From positions 1,860,001 through 1,924,000 of the forward strand of contig JAPEIS010000011.1 of NCBI GenBank assembly GCA_029531795.1: DNA of 64,000 nt, given 5' to 3'. The translations under genes were made by a program, and so were the position numbers. Positions 1-13,135 of the stretch are shown here, piece after piece; the first letter of the stretch is position 1, and each line of letters starts with the position of its first letter. Source of the DNA: Sclerotinia nivalis (lineage: Eukaryota; Ascomycota; Leotiomycetes; Helotiales; Sclerotiniaceae). Under the pieces are notes generated by a model that was not told the DNA's origin, searched no databases, and saw only the letters and a list, made by a program, of their open reading frames with translations.

Positions 1-2541
1 AAAAGGATGAGAATCTGATCTTTCTGTGATATGATGTTTATACTGGTGTATAGAATGATATACATCCTCACGTCGTTGTATGTAATGAAGTACACCATTA
101 GACAGTATATCATCCATCTATCACTAAGATTTATAAATCAATCGGCTGAAAATTGGCGAATTTTAGAATTCCTTCAAAAATCATACAAATATCACTGATA
201 CTCTGTATATTGGGCCGTTATACCGTCGTGCAGGTAATCGACGAGATAATTGGGGGCAAAGAGGTTTTGATATAATGGCTCGAAGAAGTTTGACACCATT
301 TATAGGGCAAACAATTTCACCATATATGTTTGATTTCTGGAGTCGCGCATCCCACAATGCAAGTAACTCGACGATTAATGGGAGAATATAGGAACATATT
401 TAATGGCTCGACGCATTTCGTTCTGGCAACCTTGGAACACGGGAGACAGCTTTACCATCGATAATTGATATCCGCCAGTCACACATCTCGGAGCGCAATG
501 CAGTGCTTGTGTTTACCTGACCGCAGTCGTCAGTACCAATACCAAAGCAATTGAATCGCAGGTGTGAAACGCATGAGACAAGATTGTTTGCATTATCAAT
601 ACTGATACCACATAACCTCGGACATTGAATATTGAGGTAACTGTAGGTGACCCTATTCAATCCGTCCATTACACACTTGGGTAGACGGGTAGCATTCCCA
701 GTCATTCCACACATACGAAGGAAAGGGGCTAATTGTTGCGATATATCTGAGTTTGACAGGTCGAAGCTAAATATATGCCGAAAATGTTCCAGAACAGGTT
801 TTGTTCCTGGCTTGTTGTCGATGCAGAACCTAGTAAGGATTACCAACATATGTTAGTATCAATTGACGACCAAGGCAAATTATTTCGTATGTTTCTTTTG
901 TTCGTACCTCCGCTATATTCTATTCATTTCTTCGTTAACCTTTTGTCATGAACAGCTCGAGAGACGCCAATCAAATACTCCGATGCGATATATCAATGAT
1001 GCTGTATACATATCATCATAACTCCCATATGCCGAGAGTATCTTGGGCTGAGAAGGGTATTGCATGATTTGGATCTGATGGGAATCCTCAGTGCATTTTG
1101 ATCATCTTTGTGCCCAAGAATCAAATCACATCATGAAGAAATACTCACTTACCCTCTTGTCCAAGGTGGCATTGGTGACAAAGTTTGTTATCCTTGAAGA
1201 ATTGCCTGCTTGTGGTCCACTCAAGTAATTAAAGGAGCCAATCAAACAATAAGTGAGGAGAGTCATTTACAAGTCAAGTTCCTTGGTCCTCTTTCGCCTC
1301 CTTAAGGTCACTTCATTCAGTACCGGTACGGAGGTACATTTATGTCGGTGTATTCTTTTGGTGCAACGCTGGGGGAAAACACTGAAAATTCCAGTCAAGG
1401 AAAGAATCGATAAATCGGTACAAATATCGCAATTCATATTATCACCCTTTTTTATATCGTAAGTTTAAAGGGCTAAAGGTTACCGCCCACCGGACACGTG
1501 CCGGTCAAACAGAAGGCTTGGGCACACACCTTCAAAGGCCTACGGCGACATAATGGCATATACCTTCACCATACATTTACCTCCCACTATCATGCATCCA
1601 AACATTCAAATCAACTTTTCGAGGAGGCGTACTATGCCTGAGGATTTAGCACCTGCGTCATCCAAATGATATTGACTCGCAATACCAAGTTTATTGTCAA
1701 ATTCATCTTATTTCCCACCAAAGAAATGTACCTTATTGTTCGCCACCATCAACCCATAATATATCCTCCCCCATCGATTTTGAAAGGCAACAAGATGCCC
1801 CAAAATTTGTCAAATTGGACCTCTTAGACCACTCTACAGGACTATCATATGGTCATATGGTCATATGTAGAGAAGGCGAATAACCATCCTCACGTCACCT
1901 CAGGAGCAACGTTAGACTACTTCGGAGGGTACCTCCACTCCAAATGTCTCGCAATTTCTCAAAAATCCACCAACCTTACATTTCTTCAATATTGAATTCC
2001 GAGTCAACAAATGCGCCACGATCATTTTGACGATTAATATTCAACTATAACTGCAAGGGGAACACAGCAAGCCAAAGCTCATATCGCCGATGGTCGTTCA
2101 TTATCATGCGCAATATAATATTGCGATTGACGATGGTCGTATGAGTAGATGATCGGAAATTTGTTCAAAGACTGCAGGACGGACCTTTTTTTTTCTGAAT
2201 GAGCCGTCTCATTGAGAAGGATAGCATCGTCATTTGACTCTCATATATTCGGGATGATGATCAACATTCGCCGTATGAAACGAAAAGGGCGTTAATATCA
2301 ACTGAAAATCTCTCCCTGTAGATGTCTTGAAAAGAACCATCCTACCCTCAGGCATTTCTCTTTCCCAACCGGAAGAAGTTTTTAAATCATTAACAAATGT
2401 CAACCTTCATTTCGAATTGCGATTCCCGAACACGATCCCCTCTCCAAGGACTTTTTGCGCGAAATAAATAAGAATCGAAAAGCAGTTGCTTTTTTTACTT
2501 GGATATAAATGTTAAGATTTTCAAGTTGATGGAATGTGTTA
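1..2541. other. Gene-poor region, no supported gene
   Basis: No recognisable protein family is found on either strand. The longest open frame is a 149-codon minus-strand stretch (400-849) ending in a stop, without domain motifs I recognise; it contains scattered Cys residues but no signal peptide. A short run of 'catatggt' direct repeats lies near 1847-1868. Composition is ordinary AT-rich fungal intergenic DNA. The stretch probably holds the 3' flank of the transcription-factor gene at 2542 and the flank of a neighbour outside the window. Confidence 0.5.
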
Positions 2542-4807
2542 CTATGTGTTGTGTAAATTGAGAATTCGCATCAGGTTTTGGGCACCCGTTTCCTCCAGTG
2601 AAGGCTGTCGTAACGTTGATGTCTCGTGAGGTATTTTAGGATGTTCAGAAGCGGCATGTAAGATCCATTGAGATTGCATATGGGGAGAAAACCTTTTTTG
2701 AATTGCTTCAACCGGCTGGACATAAGTGGGGCCACCACACGCGTTCATGGCATCATCCAAATGATACTTCGAATTGCGACGTCGGCCACGAAAGACGTCT
2801 TCCAGTGCGTTTGGAAATGGGCTCAAAAATCTCCTGGTATTTTCTTGAAGCATTGTCATAAAGACTCCAGCAACAGGGAAACTACTATGAGATTCTGCTA
2901 AAATGTCGGTGGCCAATTTTATGGATGCTACCCCATCTTTTCCAAATTTTTTATCAATTTCAGGGAAGGCTCGAATAAGAACCTCTGACAGATGAAGGAT
3001 GGCGAACATCTGAGAAACGGGTTGATAACGACATGTATACTGAAAACGATATTGATCTTCAACAAGGTTAAGCCCGTCTTGGGCATGCTGCCAAACTAGT
3101 GGGTCAACAGGAGATTCTCTTATAGCCAGTAGTGGGCTTAGAAGATGAACTGCCGTTGTAGCATACAATATACTGAGCAGTTAGTCGATGCGCTGTCACA
3201 GAACGGTGAAGAGAGAACGGGAACTGAGTCTTACTGCAGTGAAAGCACATGTGGCAACACTTGGGCGTCCTTTTTGCTTGTCCTAGCAATCTTTTCTGGT
3301 AAATTCTCACGCCAAACCAATAGCCTTCGATAAATAGCCAACAAGTCTTCAGCATATAACTGAGGACCAGTCGTGTTGTATAGGAGTATCGTAGCATCGC
3401 GAATGATCTCAATGAGCTTCGACTTTTCACGGTTGGTTGTTGCCGTGAGACAGGGGAATGTCGGTTCACCTCTGAAGTCCTCGGGAAATCGATATGGTTT
3501 CCAGCTGAGCTGGTCAACTTCACCCTCCCATCTGATTATTTCCTCGGCATATTGAGTTGGCTGCAGCTCTGGGATAAAGGCTGGTGCCATCTTGAAAGTC
3601 ATCTGGGCCCATTCGCTGACGATGTTAGTCATGCTCACAATAGACTTGGATTGCTAGACAAACTGGATACTTACACATTCAAGCTATTTATGCCTCTAAC
3701 TGTTTCCCTCCAGATTTGTTGATAATCAACGTCGTCATTGTCACTTGGTCTGAGGCTCTCCATAGAGCTGGTTGCGACGGTCAAGTAAACGGAACCACTT
3801 AAGCCTTGTCCTTGTGCACAACGCACCAAGAATATGACCGCAAATGCTTGGATAGTCGTTAGACTCTTATCTTCTGGATTGATACTACTCCTGGCCAAAT
3901 CGCAAAACTGGCCGCCCATCTGCTTATAGTCAATAATATCGTCCTCCTCGTAAGTATGCAAATAGCATCCCATGGCACAGATGGCATTAAAAAGATTGTA
4001 CGAGCAAAATGCCTCCGATCCAGTCCGCATACTTTTCACAAAATGTCCTTCGTTGAATAAAGGGTGGAACGGGTGGACCCAGGTGAAATACAGCGCGATC
4101 AGATGCTCGGTTACTTCACCCTCACCCGTAACTGTTGTCCAGAAAAATTCCTTAGATAGATCACCGTCGACCTCATCATCGGAACCTCCGATCGTAGACG
4201 GCTGTGATTCGCCATTGTTATCCAGAGAGTCCAGCCAATGGGCTATGCTAGTAATCGAGTCTCCATGCTTATTGCGCTCGAGAATTCCTTGCTCGTTCTT
4301 AGTGTCATTTGCTAGACATTTAAATATCTTCTCCGCCATATGTTTGATAGCATGGCTCTCTTTTAGGTCTTTGACTAACGTCATCTTCGCATTCTTGACA
4401 TGAGGTTCGTAGATGCATGTTTCCTGGTGCGAATTCTTCTTGAGACAATGAGCACAAGGTTGTTTACCATCACACTGCATAGACATTAGTTACCAGACAA
4501 TCAAATTGGGCTTTTAAGATCATAAGTCAAGTCCATCAAACTTGTGGATGATATTGAAATCGCTTACCTTTGATTTAGCCTTCTTACAATTGCCGCAAGC
4601 GTTTGTAGTTATTGAAGCTGGTACTTTCCTCTTCTTCGCCACATGAGCCTCATTTTCCGTCTTCTTATCAGTGAGCGCAGAGGATAGAGCTGCAATAGAG
4701 TCTGATGTGTCTGGTGTAAGCTTTTTATTGTTCGAATTGCTAGAACTCTCCTTGATAGTTATATCTGTATTGTTAAGAAAAAGACCACGAAAAGTAGGCG
4801 CCGACAT
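2542..4807 (-). CDS. Zn2Cys6 fungal-specific transcription factor
   Basis: Binuclear zinc-cluster regulator, presumably nuclear and DNA-binding. Four exons join in consistent phase (4807-4568, 4474-3675, 3633-3235, 3172-2542) to give about 689 residues. The zinc cluster (around residues 70-100) is split by the first intron: ACGNCKKAKSK in exon 1 and CDGKQPCAHCLKK...C in exon 2, with the C-x2-C-x6-C-x5-C-x2-C-x8-C spacing of the family. The middle region (FFWTTVTGEGE, then ALYFTWVHPFHPLFNEGHF) matches the fungal-specific transcription factor domain (Fungal_trans), which usually mediates regulation or dimerisation. The start is the only upstream Met in frame before the cluster; about 70 low-complexity Ser/Asn/Lys residues precede it. 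The regulated pathway cannot be read from sequence, and no obvious gene cluster is adjacent (next gene 4 kb away). Family call is secure; specific orthology unknown. Confidence 0.9.
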
Positions 4808-7800
4808 TGTGGAAATAGACGTCGATTAAGGCGTACAAATGATTCTTGTCTATACATAAGCCTTAAGGGATGTGCGAGATGACAAAAGTATCGATAAATG
4901 GGATTGTCCTTGAGGCAATGAAAGAGTGTAGGTTTTGGGTCAGGAATGAAAATTGCGATGGATCGAGAAGCAATTTGAGGCTATAAAAAAGCTCTGAACG
5001 GGTCGCACCACGTACAGACCTATTTCTAGGCGATGTTTATCAGCGTGGCCAAGTATGTACTTCGTGATTCTCGAAAGGTGTGCATGTGAAAAGCTTGCAG
5101 AGAGGAGGCGTGGAGGTCGAAACATGAAAGGAGCAATCCTCGTCTATCACATCTATAGGAATGGATGATGAGAGATGGGCGAGAGTGAGTTTTGGAAGGT
5201 GCTGCGTGAATTTGCTGCTTCTGGGATCGAACGACTTGTGCGGAAAACCAAGGTTCATTTAGGCGTCATTCCAAAGGTAGTGTAAGTGTCGTCGTTACTG
5301 ATGTGTCGAATCATGGACGAACATTCGGTTTTCAGGCTTGTTTCGCCTAAAAGGGAAGGCAAACTGTTTTGACTCCGATCTGTGGCTGGTTTTCACAATT
5401 ATGCCTGTCAACAATGATTCTCAAGAGATCTTAGGGAGGGATTGAGGATTATTACTAATATCTCGATGGGTGGTGTCTGGGAAAGATTTCCCATGTAGCT
5501 TTGGGAATAAGAAAGGCCAGAGGAGCCGTTTCACCATCGGAAAAACGCCAAAACACCAGGGTCGAGAGGCAAGAGATTGGAAGCTGAAAACTGACCCCTG
5601 GCTCACCATGAGGGCCATTAATATTGGGGTGGATGTCAGATATCGCGCGGTTGATTTATTCAACTCTGTATAGTAAGTACATCGAAGGTGGATGAGCCGC
5701 TTACCTTTGCCACCAGGACTTTGTCGAACTTTGAAAGTCAAGGCGACTTTAGGAAAAGGATAAGTATCCCGGGAAACTTCCTGCTAAGATAATTCTCAAC
5801 TTCAAGTGGCCAGTTCGTTGACATTTCCAGAACAGCATGAACATGTCACACAGATGATCGTTGGATGAGAATTAGTTCGGTAAGTGAAGAACTTATGGAA
5901 AATCATGAGTGTATCAAAGGTACATTTCATAGTGGCTTTTGCGGGCAGACGACGGGATTCGGAGTTGAGTCCGCCTCCGCCGATGAGACTTTTAATGACT
6001 AGGTTGACAGATAGTTTCTACACCTTGAACTTGTCTACGTGAACGGCAACATCGCAAACAAACGCAGAGGAAGATACAATAACCTGGCCGAACTCTGAAT
6101 TACTATTTATCTGAATGCTCCCCATGGAGTTGTCAACATGAGGCTGCTGCTACCTCCATACCAGCGTCTCCCTCGAACAAAGGAGAGTGCGGATGATCAC
6201 GTGGACTTTGATTAAGTTCAAGTTTCTGGAATTTTTCTAGAATCTGACTGCTTGACAGTTTTGGCAATTGGCGCCGAGATTTGAAAATAACTTCACAGAT
6301 CGTCCCTATCGTCTTTACCGACGAGGCTAGACCATGATATTCTCTTTCAACAGTCTATCCCGATATTTCAATTTCAAAATAGCTGCTTAGCTTGCTCGCC
6401 AACGCCTTGGTCCGATAGCCAACCTCACAAGATCACAGCGTTGCGTATGGCTTTTTAACCTACACATACCAAATCATTATGAAATCTATTAAGGTTTTTT
6501 TTTTTAGATACGATAGAGGTATATAGTAACTGATGCCAAATTTCAGTTTGTAGCTTAGATAGATTGTGATCCTTAGGATTAGAGTATTAGCAGCCAGTAG
6601 CATTTTGTAGCATTTTGTGTAGATGAAAGAAAAATGCGGAATATGGTAATTATGAGTTGACAATAAAGCTGGTATGGATGCGTTGGAAAATATGGTATTG
6701 GCGAAGCAATAATCGTAGCAAATTCAGGCAGTGGTTTGAATATCGGGCAGATCCCCGGCGAGGATAGGTCTTCACAATACTGTTAATTTGATGACGAAAT
6801 ATATGTGTATCTACATCTATTAGTATAGTAAGATTACAAGAGATTTCGGATCTATGCAATGTCATGTCTATTTGGTGGGTAGATGAGATGAGATGTGCGA
6901 TTTTGATTTTGCTTTTGGTGTGGTGGGTCACTGTAAGCGCCGTGCAAGCCTGAAGTCACTACTTGAACTTGAAATTATGTCTGGCGGGATCATGCGGTAA
7001 GACCGGGCGAAGCTCAATAGGAACAGCGAACATCACGATAAAGGGATTTGGAGGTCGGAGGACGATACATGCATGCATCGGGGAGGTGGACTTTAAATCG
7101 GGATACGAAAAGATCTTGAGGGGCTGGTTGCCTTCGACGTAATCCATCGTTAGGTTGGAGTGGTCTCTTGGGAAGAAATGGATGGATGGGTGGATGTTTT
7201 TGTTCAAATGGGAAATGGAGTCGGAGGCGGGCGGGGCTCCGATGGAGAGATTGGAGAGATTGGAGAGGGTGATGCAACGTGGCGGTTTGATGGTTTGGTG
7301 TGAATGGGTGATTGTGATTAGGCGGAGGATGAAGGGGGTGCCTCCGATGAGGGATGGAAATTTGGATTTGAGGTTTGGGGATTATAGTAATGGTCGTGAG
7401 ATAGGGGTTTTGGGTGCTAGGGAGGGTGAGTTATTTAGGGTGTTTATTTAGAGGGGTCGGGAATTGGGAATTGGGAATGGTGGGTTATGTATGGTAAGAT
7501 GTGATGTGATGTGATGTGATGCGATGTGATGTGACGTGATATGTGATGTAAGTGAGGGGTACTGATTAGATTAGATTTGGGGAATGGTGATGGGATGGGA
7601 TGGGATGCTATGGGATGGATGATTTATTTTTGGGGGTTGCGGGACACCATTTGATTGTGGGGGATGGAGGAGAATGAAAGAAAGAGGTTAAAGAGGTTAT
7701 TGCTGTAGGGGTGGGCTTTTCTTTGTTTGGATTTGTGCTGTTTTGTTTGTTTGGGGTTTGCCACTTATTTACTGGTTTATCTGTTTGAGTATATGCTTGG

Positions 7801-8768
7801 GGGACGGAGGGTAGATGGGTGGATGCGTAGATGGGTGGATGGATAGATATGGATGATTAAAAGGGAAACAGCAATATATCCTCATGCATAACTTACCTAG
7901 AGCAATGTTATAGGTAAGATATAAGAAGAGAAAAGAATACATTTCTGGATTATAGGAAGGCGTGATGTAATACAATAATACAATACAGTACAGTAGATAG
8001 ATCCTAATCTCAAATAACCCGATTATCTTACGTATACCCTTTAGTAGGTATTTACTACTGATGAATTGGTGAGTATAGAAATGGAGGTTTGAAGTTACAT
8101 CATATGCATATGCATATGTGTATGTATGCATATGGATGCATTTCGAAAGAAAATTATCAGGTAGTTATATTAGACGTCATGTCGTGTTCATACTCGGGTT
8201 AAGGTTAGAGTATCGGTGGCTTAGAAGGTTATTTGTGGCGCATGATTTTCCTTTTCTTTCTGAATGAGTGGCTGTAGGTTAGAGTGGGCGAATGAAATTA
8301 TTGGTGTACCTATGGAGTATTTATGGAGTGGCTATGGAGTATGTTAAGTAATGGGTTGGATGGGATGGGGATAGGGGGGATAGGTAGGAGAGATGGATGG
8401 ATGTTTGGTGGGTGGCTATGAGGGGTGGGATAGAAGAGGAGGGATAAGAGGTAGAGAGGGAATATGGTGTGTACTGTTGATTGATGTCTGGGTTGCTTTG
8501 ATGGCATGAGATAGTGGGTATATTTTGAGAATGGTGTGTTTAGAGGGTGTATTAATTTGTGCATTTTGGATGTGTGATGGTTATTTGTGGTTCATGTATA
8601 GATAAATTCTATAGTTCTCTGTTATTCTCTACATTAATGTACATAATGATGAACCATGTCGCTTTTCCTAGACTCTGCGATATATGGACTCCTTGTGTTT
8701 TCTAAAAATGAAGTATATGTATATGCAAGTAGGTTACACATGCTTTCTTAAAGCGTACCTAGAAGTTC
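4808..8768. other. Long gene-poor interval with purine-rich repeats
   Basis: Nearly 4 kb without a recognisable gene. Open frames here (for example minus-strand 5421-5741 and 6650-6931) lack family motifs and look like chance ORFs. The stretch 7150-8560 is strongly strand-asymmetric, rich in GGATGG and GTGGG on the plus strand, with GATGT microsatellite arrays. The first few hundred bases next to 4807 presumably contain the promoter of the Zn2Cys6 gene. Confidence 0.5.
7497..7616. repeat. Imperfect GATGT / GGGAT microsatellite
   Basis: Two short imperfect arrays lie side by side: about ten units of the pentamer GATGT (7497-7553, with single-base variants) followed by GGGAT units around 7588-7616. 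They sit within a G-rich, T-poor plus strand. No coding frame is associated. Confidence 0.75.
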
Positions 8769-9635
8769 CTACCATCCTTGATTCTTTAATTGTTTTACTC
8801 TTCCCACGATTCCCTTGAATCCCTCCATAAAGTTATTTCTCCATCGTTGTCGACGAAGTCTCTTCCTTTTCATACCACCTCTCTCATGGAATCTCTGATG
8901 CGTTTGATCATTACGCACTTTATTCAATGCACACGAAGCCTCCAACATTCGAATTCCCCGCGATAGATCGATGTTGGATTTGATATCAATGGTTCGGCCC
9001 GTTCGAGGCGACAATCGCATTTCGGTTCGGGGAACTAGGGGTGGAGCTACCATTGAGGCGGTTTCATTCATGAAATCATAGAGACTTCCCGTCGCTCCGG
9101 TTTTCTTAACGGGAATTTGCATTCGCCCAAATGGTGAATCCATCCCGGGAGATCGTGTGAAATTGCTGGACGGATTGGCCATATTCGGGTTGCTTATGCG
9201 GTTAAGAAGGTCGGAGGCTTTTAGTTGGGGCGATTGATAGGGTCGGGGAAAAGTGGACCGGCTTTCCATTTGAGCGGTGGGGGAGTTGAGATGTAAGGGT
9301 TCGGTTCGGGGCCTGGGTTTTATCCATGGCAAGCTTTCGCTGATGGATTGCGTGGCGAGGGATTCGAGGGTATCTTCTTTTGGAGTGGGCGGGGATGCGG
9401 GGGAGGCATTGGGGGTTTCTTCGTTTGAGGGTGAGGTGGAGGAGGACTCTGGAGTGAATGGTGCTCGTGTGGTGGGTTCGGGATTTGGTGCATATGTTCG
9501 TGAGGTTGAAGATAGTGCCCGATGAGCTATGGGGGTTCTTATTACAGTTTGTTTGTTGGACTGTAATAGTTGTGCGATTGGCAAATCTCTTGTGCTCGAC
9601 CGAAATGCGGCCGTTCCAATTCGTCTTAACTCCAT
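8769..9635 (-). CDS. MRP21: Mitochondrial small-subunit ribosomal protein bS21m (Mrp21 type)
   Basis: Single-exon gene of 288 residues. The N-terminus is Arg/Ser/Thr-rich with no early acidic residues (first acidic at residue 17), a typical mitochondrial presequence. A long Pro/Ser/Thr-rich linker follows. The conserved core is at the C-terminus (about residues 222-275): DLSRGIRMLEASCALNKVR, then HERGGMKRKRLRRQRWRNNF, which matches the bS21 fold with its basic helix. Bacterial S21 is about 70 residues; fungal Mrp21 proteins carry long N-terminal extensions as here. It would act in the mitochondrial 37S subunit. It is divergently transcribed from the RBM25-like gene, sharing a 324-bp intergenic promoter. 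Family call is confident. Confidence 0.88.
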   Translation of the reverse strand: MELRRIGTAAFRSSTRDLPIAQLLQSNKQTVIRTPIAHRALSSTSRTYAPNPEPTTRAPFTPESSSTSPSNEETPNASPASPPTPKEDTLESLATQSISESLPWIKPRPRTEPLHLNSPTAQMESRSTFPRPYQSPQLKASDLLNRISNPNMANPSSNFTRSPGMDSPFGRMQIPVKKTGATGSLYDFMNETASMVAPPLVPRTEMRLSPRTGRTIDIKSNIDLSRGIRMLEASCALNKVRNDQTHQRFHERGGMKRKRLRRQRWRNNFMEGFKGIVGRVKQLKNQGW

Positions 9636-9959
9636 GATACTATATGGGTGTCAGACTGATGACTGGGGATCTGCGACAAGAGTTGGACTTACATTGATCA
9701 GAATAGGAGTCCGTCAATTGATATGTCGTCGATATTGAAGCATTTGAACTTTTATCGAGTGACGCGCTAAGAAATTTAGATGGTCCGTGCACAGAAGCTG
9801 CGAATTTTGGATTCTTGAGATTGAGATTGAGCTTCGAGATTGTACTTCTAAAGAGACTTTCATTGCGCCAACTTCAATTCTTCTCTTCTATTGTCTTCTT
9901 CAATCATAAATTTCTAAATACTTAAACCACTATACAATACTCTCAAAACTTTGCAAATT
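9636..9959. promoter_or_regulatory. Shared divergent promoter region
   Basis: A 324-bp spacer separates two divergent housekeeping genes (bS21m on minus, RBM25-like on plus). It should contain both promoters. It is pyrimidine-rich just before the plus-strand start (CTTCTCTTCTATTGTCTTC around 9880-9900), common upstream of fungal start sites. No clear TATA element was seen. Confidence 0.5.
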
Positions 9960-12456
9960 ATGTCGTACAATCCTTATGGTGGTAAGATAACTCATTATCT
10001 TGGAGCTACTTCGTGTTTTACCCTTTGCTAATGATTGAATATCTACAGCGTCGCCTTATGGTAGACCTCCAGGATTTGGTGGTTTTCCAGGTCAAAATGG
10101 TTCCGCGCCTGGCATGGGACCACCTCCAGGAATGGGTAAGAAATACTATATGAAGTCTCGATGCCTTTAACTTACATGAACTGAATAGGTCCTCCACCAG
10201 GCATGTCTGCACCAGGTACTGCTCCTCCTCCTGGTTTACAGCAAGCCAACAATCCACAGACTTCGCGACCCAGCGGAATCCCAGCTAATTTCCAACCTCC
10301 GCCCAATATGCCGAATATCAATTTCAGTGCGCCTGTCATTCGATTAGGTACCGGTCCTGCGAAATCCAATACTCCGGTTTCAGCTAGTGGTTCGGGAATG
10401 GATTCTATGTCTGTTGGAGGGTCGGAAAGAGCTACCGCTTATACCTTGAATGCGCAGAGACTATCAACGATGAGGGAAAATATCATGTCTTTGGTGCCGC
10501 CTACGAAGGAAGAAATCGTAAGAACGATATTTGTGGGAGGTATTACGGAAGGTGTTGGTGGAGATGATGGAATTGAGCGGATTCTTAGCTCGGCAGGTAG
10601 ATTACGCAGATGGGATAGAGCCATCGATGGGGCTGGAAAGGAATGCAGTTTTGGGTTTGCACAATATGATGATGCGGAAAGTTTGGCTACGGCGGTGGAA
10701 ATTTTGAAGGATATTGAGATTCCGACCAAGAAACAACCACCATATGATGGGTCAAAGAAGGAAGAGGAGGAAGAAGTCGAGAAGAGCAAATTATTGGTTT
10801 TTGTGGATGATAATTCTTTGAATTATTTGGAGAATTATCAGGCTTCAAGAGCTAATGATGCTACAGGCGACCAGACACGACTCGATGCAGCGAAAATGGG
10901 TTTGAAAGGAGTACTTTACGAACTCTTCCATCCACCCATGTTTGTCAAGGCTGAAGAGAATTCAGAGGATACTGCTATGCAGGACGCTAATGGGGGTGAT
11001 AACGTTGAAGTTGTTAATATTCCCTTGGCAGTAGACGATGAGCTTGTGGATATCCCTGCCGAGATGAGAGAAACCGTTGCACAAGAAATTGCTGCTTTCA
11101 GGGATCGAAGTAATAGACGAGATCTTGAACGTCTCAAGCGCGAAGAAGAAATGGAGGCATTGGAAAGGCAAAGAAATGGCGCACCTCGACCTTCACGACT
11201 AGCTTCACCAGGACCACAAATTCCCAGTGGACCTTCTGCTGGCACGAATAATATTCCTCTTGGCCCTAGAGGTGTGCCTAACGCACCTTCAGGTCCTAAA
11301 TTGCAGGGCCAACAGATTCCACGAGATTATCAAGCTGGTGTTAAATTTGTTAATGGAAGTGGTATTAATGGTGCATCTGGCGGGGATATTTATTACAACC
11401 GTGAAGACGAGGATAGTGATGCTAGTGACGAAGAGCTCGAAAGACGTCGAAAAGCCAAAAGAGAGGCAGAACTCGAGAAACAATATCTTGATCAGGAACG
11501 ACGCTGGCTTAATCGTGAAAGATCTCGCACAGCAGCTGTTCAAAGAGAAAAGGAACGTGAAGACGAGGATGCTGCCAATGCAGATGTTTTGAAACAAAAA
11601 ATGGCTGCAAGGCTCAAGGAATGGGATGATGATGCTGAGGCTGCTCGGAAAACTGATCCATATTATGTTGACCGAAGTCTCTGGCTTCGAAATCGTGCGG
11701 CGTTCGTCCAACGTGAGGCTGCTGCTGATGAACGAGATAGAATCATGGAACAACACGAGAGACGTCGCGAATCATCAGATAAGGAACAGGCTAGGGGACT
11801 GGCAGATTCATTCCTTGACCGTCAAGCCGAGGAACTCGAAACAAGATCTACTCGCTTGGCTCAACAGCCCTTCAAGTTGTCTCTTGGAGCCGCGGCCCAG
11901 AAAGCTCAAAAAGCAGCACCGCCTCGTCGTACTGTTGCCGAAGTTGAAGGTCTCCTTGAAGATGAAGAGGAAGCGGATAATGCATCAAAACGTACACTTA
12001 TCCCCATTAAATTTGATCCTTCAACAGCAGCAGCTGGCCTTTCCGATGAAGAACGTGACCAAGCGGTTCGACAACTTGCGCAAGAGATACCTACTGAGAA
12101 AGAAGGACTTTGGGCATGGGATGTGAAGTGGGATTTCGTGGATGATGCTGTGATTGTGGAGAAATTGAGGCCATTCGTGGAGAAGAAGATTGTGGAATAT
12201 CTGGGTGTGCAGGAGCAGTTACTTGTGGAGGTGGTAGAGGAACATATTAGGACTAGGGGGAAGCCTCAAGAATTGGTGGAGCAGTTGGAAGGGGTATGTC
12301 ATTCTTCTCTTATCTTGCTGTCTCATGTTTTCATACGTGAAATTTATACTAATACTTCAATAGGCATTGGATGAAGAAGCAGAAGTTCTGGTGAAGAAGT
12401 TGTGGAGGATGGTCATTTTCTTTTCGGAAAGCGAAAAGAGGGGTCTTTCTGCATAA
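9960..12456 (+). CDS. RBM25-like splicing factor (RRM and PWI domains)
   Basis: Four exons join in phase: 9960-9981, 10049-10135, 10189-12293 and 12364-12456, giving 768 residues. The N-terminus is Gly/Pro/Met-rich (GMGPPPGMGPPPGM), as in U1-associated splicing factors. An RRM follows (about residues 135-220; RNP2-like TIFVGGI and RNP1-like CSFGFAQYDD). A long charged Arg/Glu/Asp coiled region forms the middle. The C-terminus carries a PWI fold (LWAWDVKWDFVDDAVI ... LRPFVEKKIVEYLG ... LVEQLE then ALDEEAEVLVKKLWRMVIFFSE), whose last helix is encoded by a separate small exon. This order matches RBM25/Snu71-type proteins, which act in alternative 5' splice-site choice with U1 snRNP. The start Met was chosen because it opens the first in-phase exon. 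Confidence 0.9.
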
Positions 12457-13135
12457 TTTTCTGTCACCCTATCAAAATCAAGATAAGTTTTAAGAAATAG
12501 CATTGGGGGACTTGGGGAAAGCATATGTAGGCGTCGAGAATAAGCTACTACGGATAGGGGTAGATGTAATTTGGCATGAAAAGGGGCTTAAGTTGATCGC
12601 GGGTCCTTGGCGAACCCTATATTCATAAAACTTTCAGCATGGAATATATCACGACCCGCCATGTACATTAAAAAGGTTAAAATAAATATGATGGGAATGT
12701 ATGTACGTACAACTACATGATGTTTTTCGAAGTTTCACTCTTATCTATCGTGAGTACTCTAAATATTAGCTAAATTGGTTTGTCAAGGTACAATCAATGT
12801 CCATGTTCGCTGGCCCAGGCTGGTTTTGAATAAATTGAATCGCCGATCCACCTCAAGCTGTTTATTAAAATTGTGGATTAATGTGCCCAGTTATGCAGGT
12901 TGGACGCTTGGTTCGAAGAACATTTGATTCGCGGGTACGACGGGAACATTCGATTAAAAGAGCAGTGATTAGTGAACTCTGCGCATTTCCCCGGTGATCC
13001 CCCGCACCGAATGTTCCCTAGGTACTTAAAGTACTTAATCCCAAAGTCACGATAATTTCATGCTGCGATTTGTAACACAGTAATTCCAACATTTGTATCG
13101 ACAGCCAGGGGTCTGTCGTATCGTCTTACCCAAAA
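12457..13135. other. Intergenic spacer, no gene seen
   Basis: About 680 bp between the splicing-factor stop and the pectinase start. It should hold the 3'UTR/terminator of the first and the promoter of the second. No open frame of note was seen. Confidence 0.5.

Noticed and set aside
400..849. 149-codon minus-strand open frame
   Set aside because: No recognisable domain, no signal peptide, no spliced neighbours; not distinguishable from chance.
11289..11756. Antisense ORF within the RBM25-like gene
   Set aside because: Shadow frame of a strongly coding, repetitive charged region.
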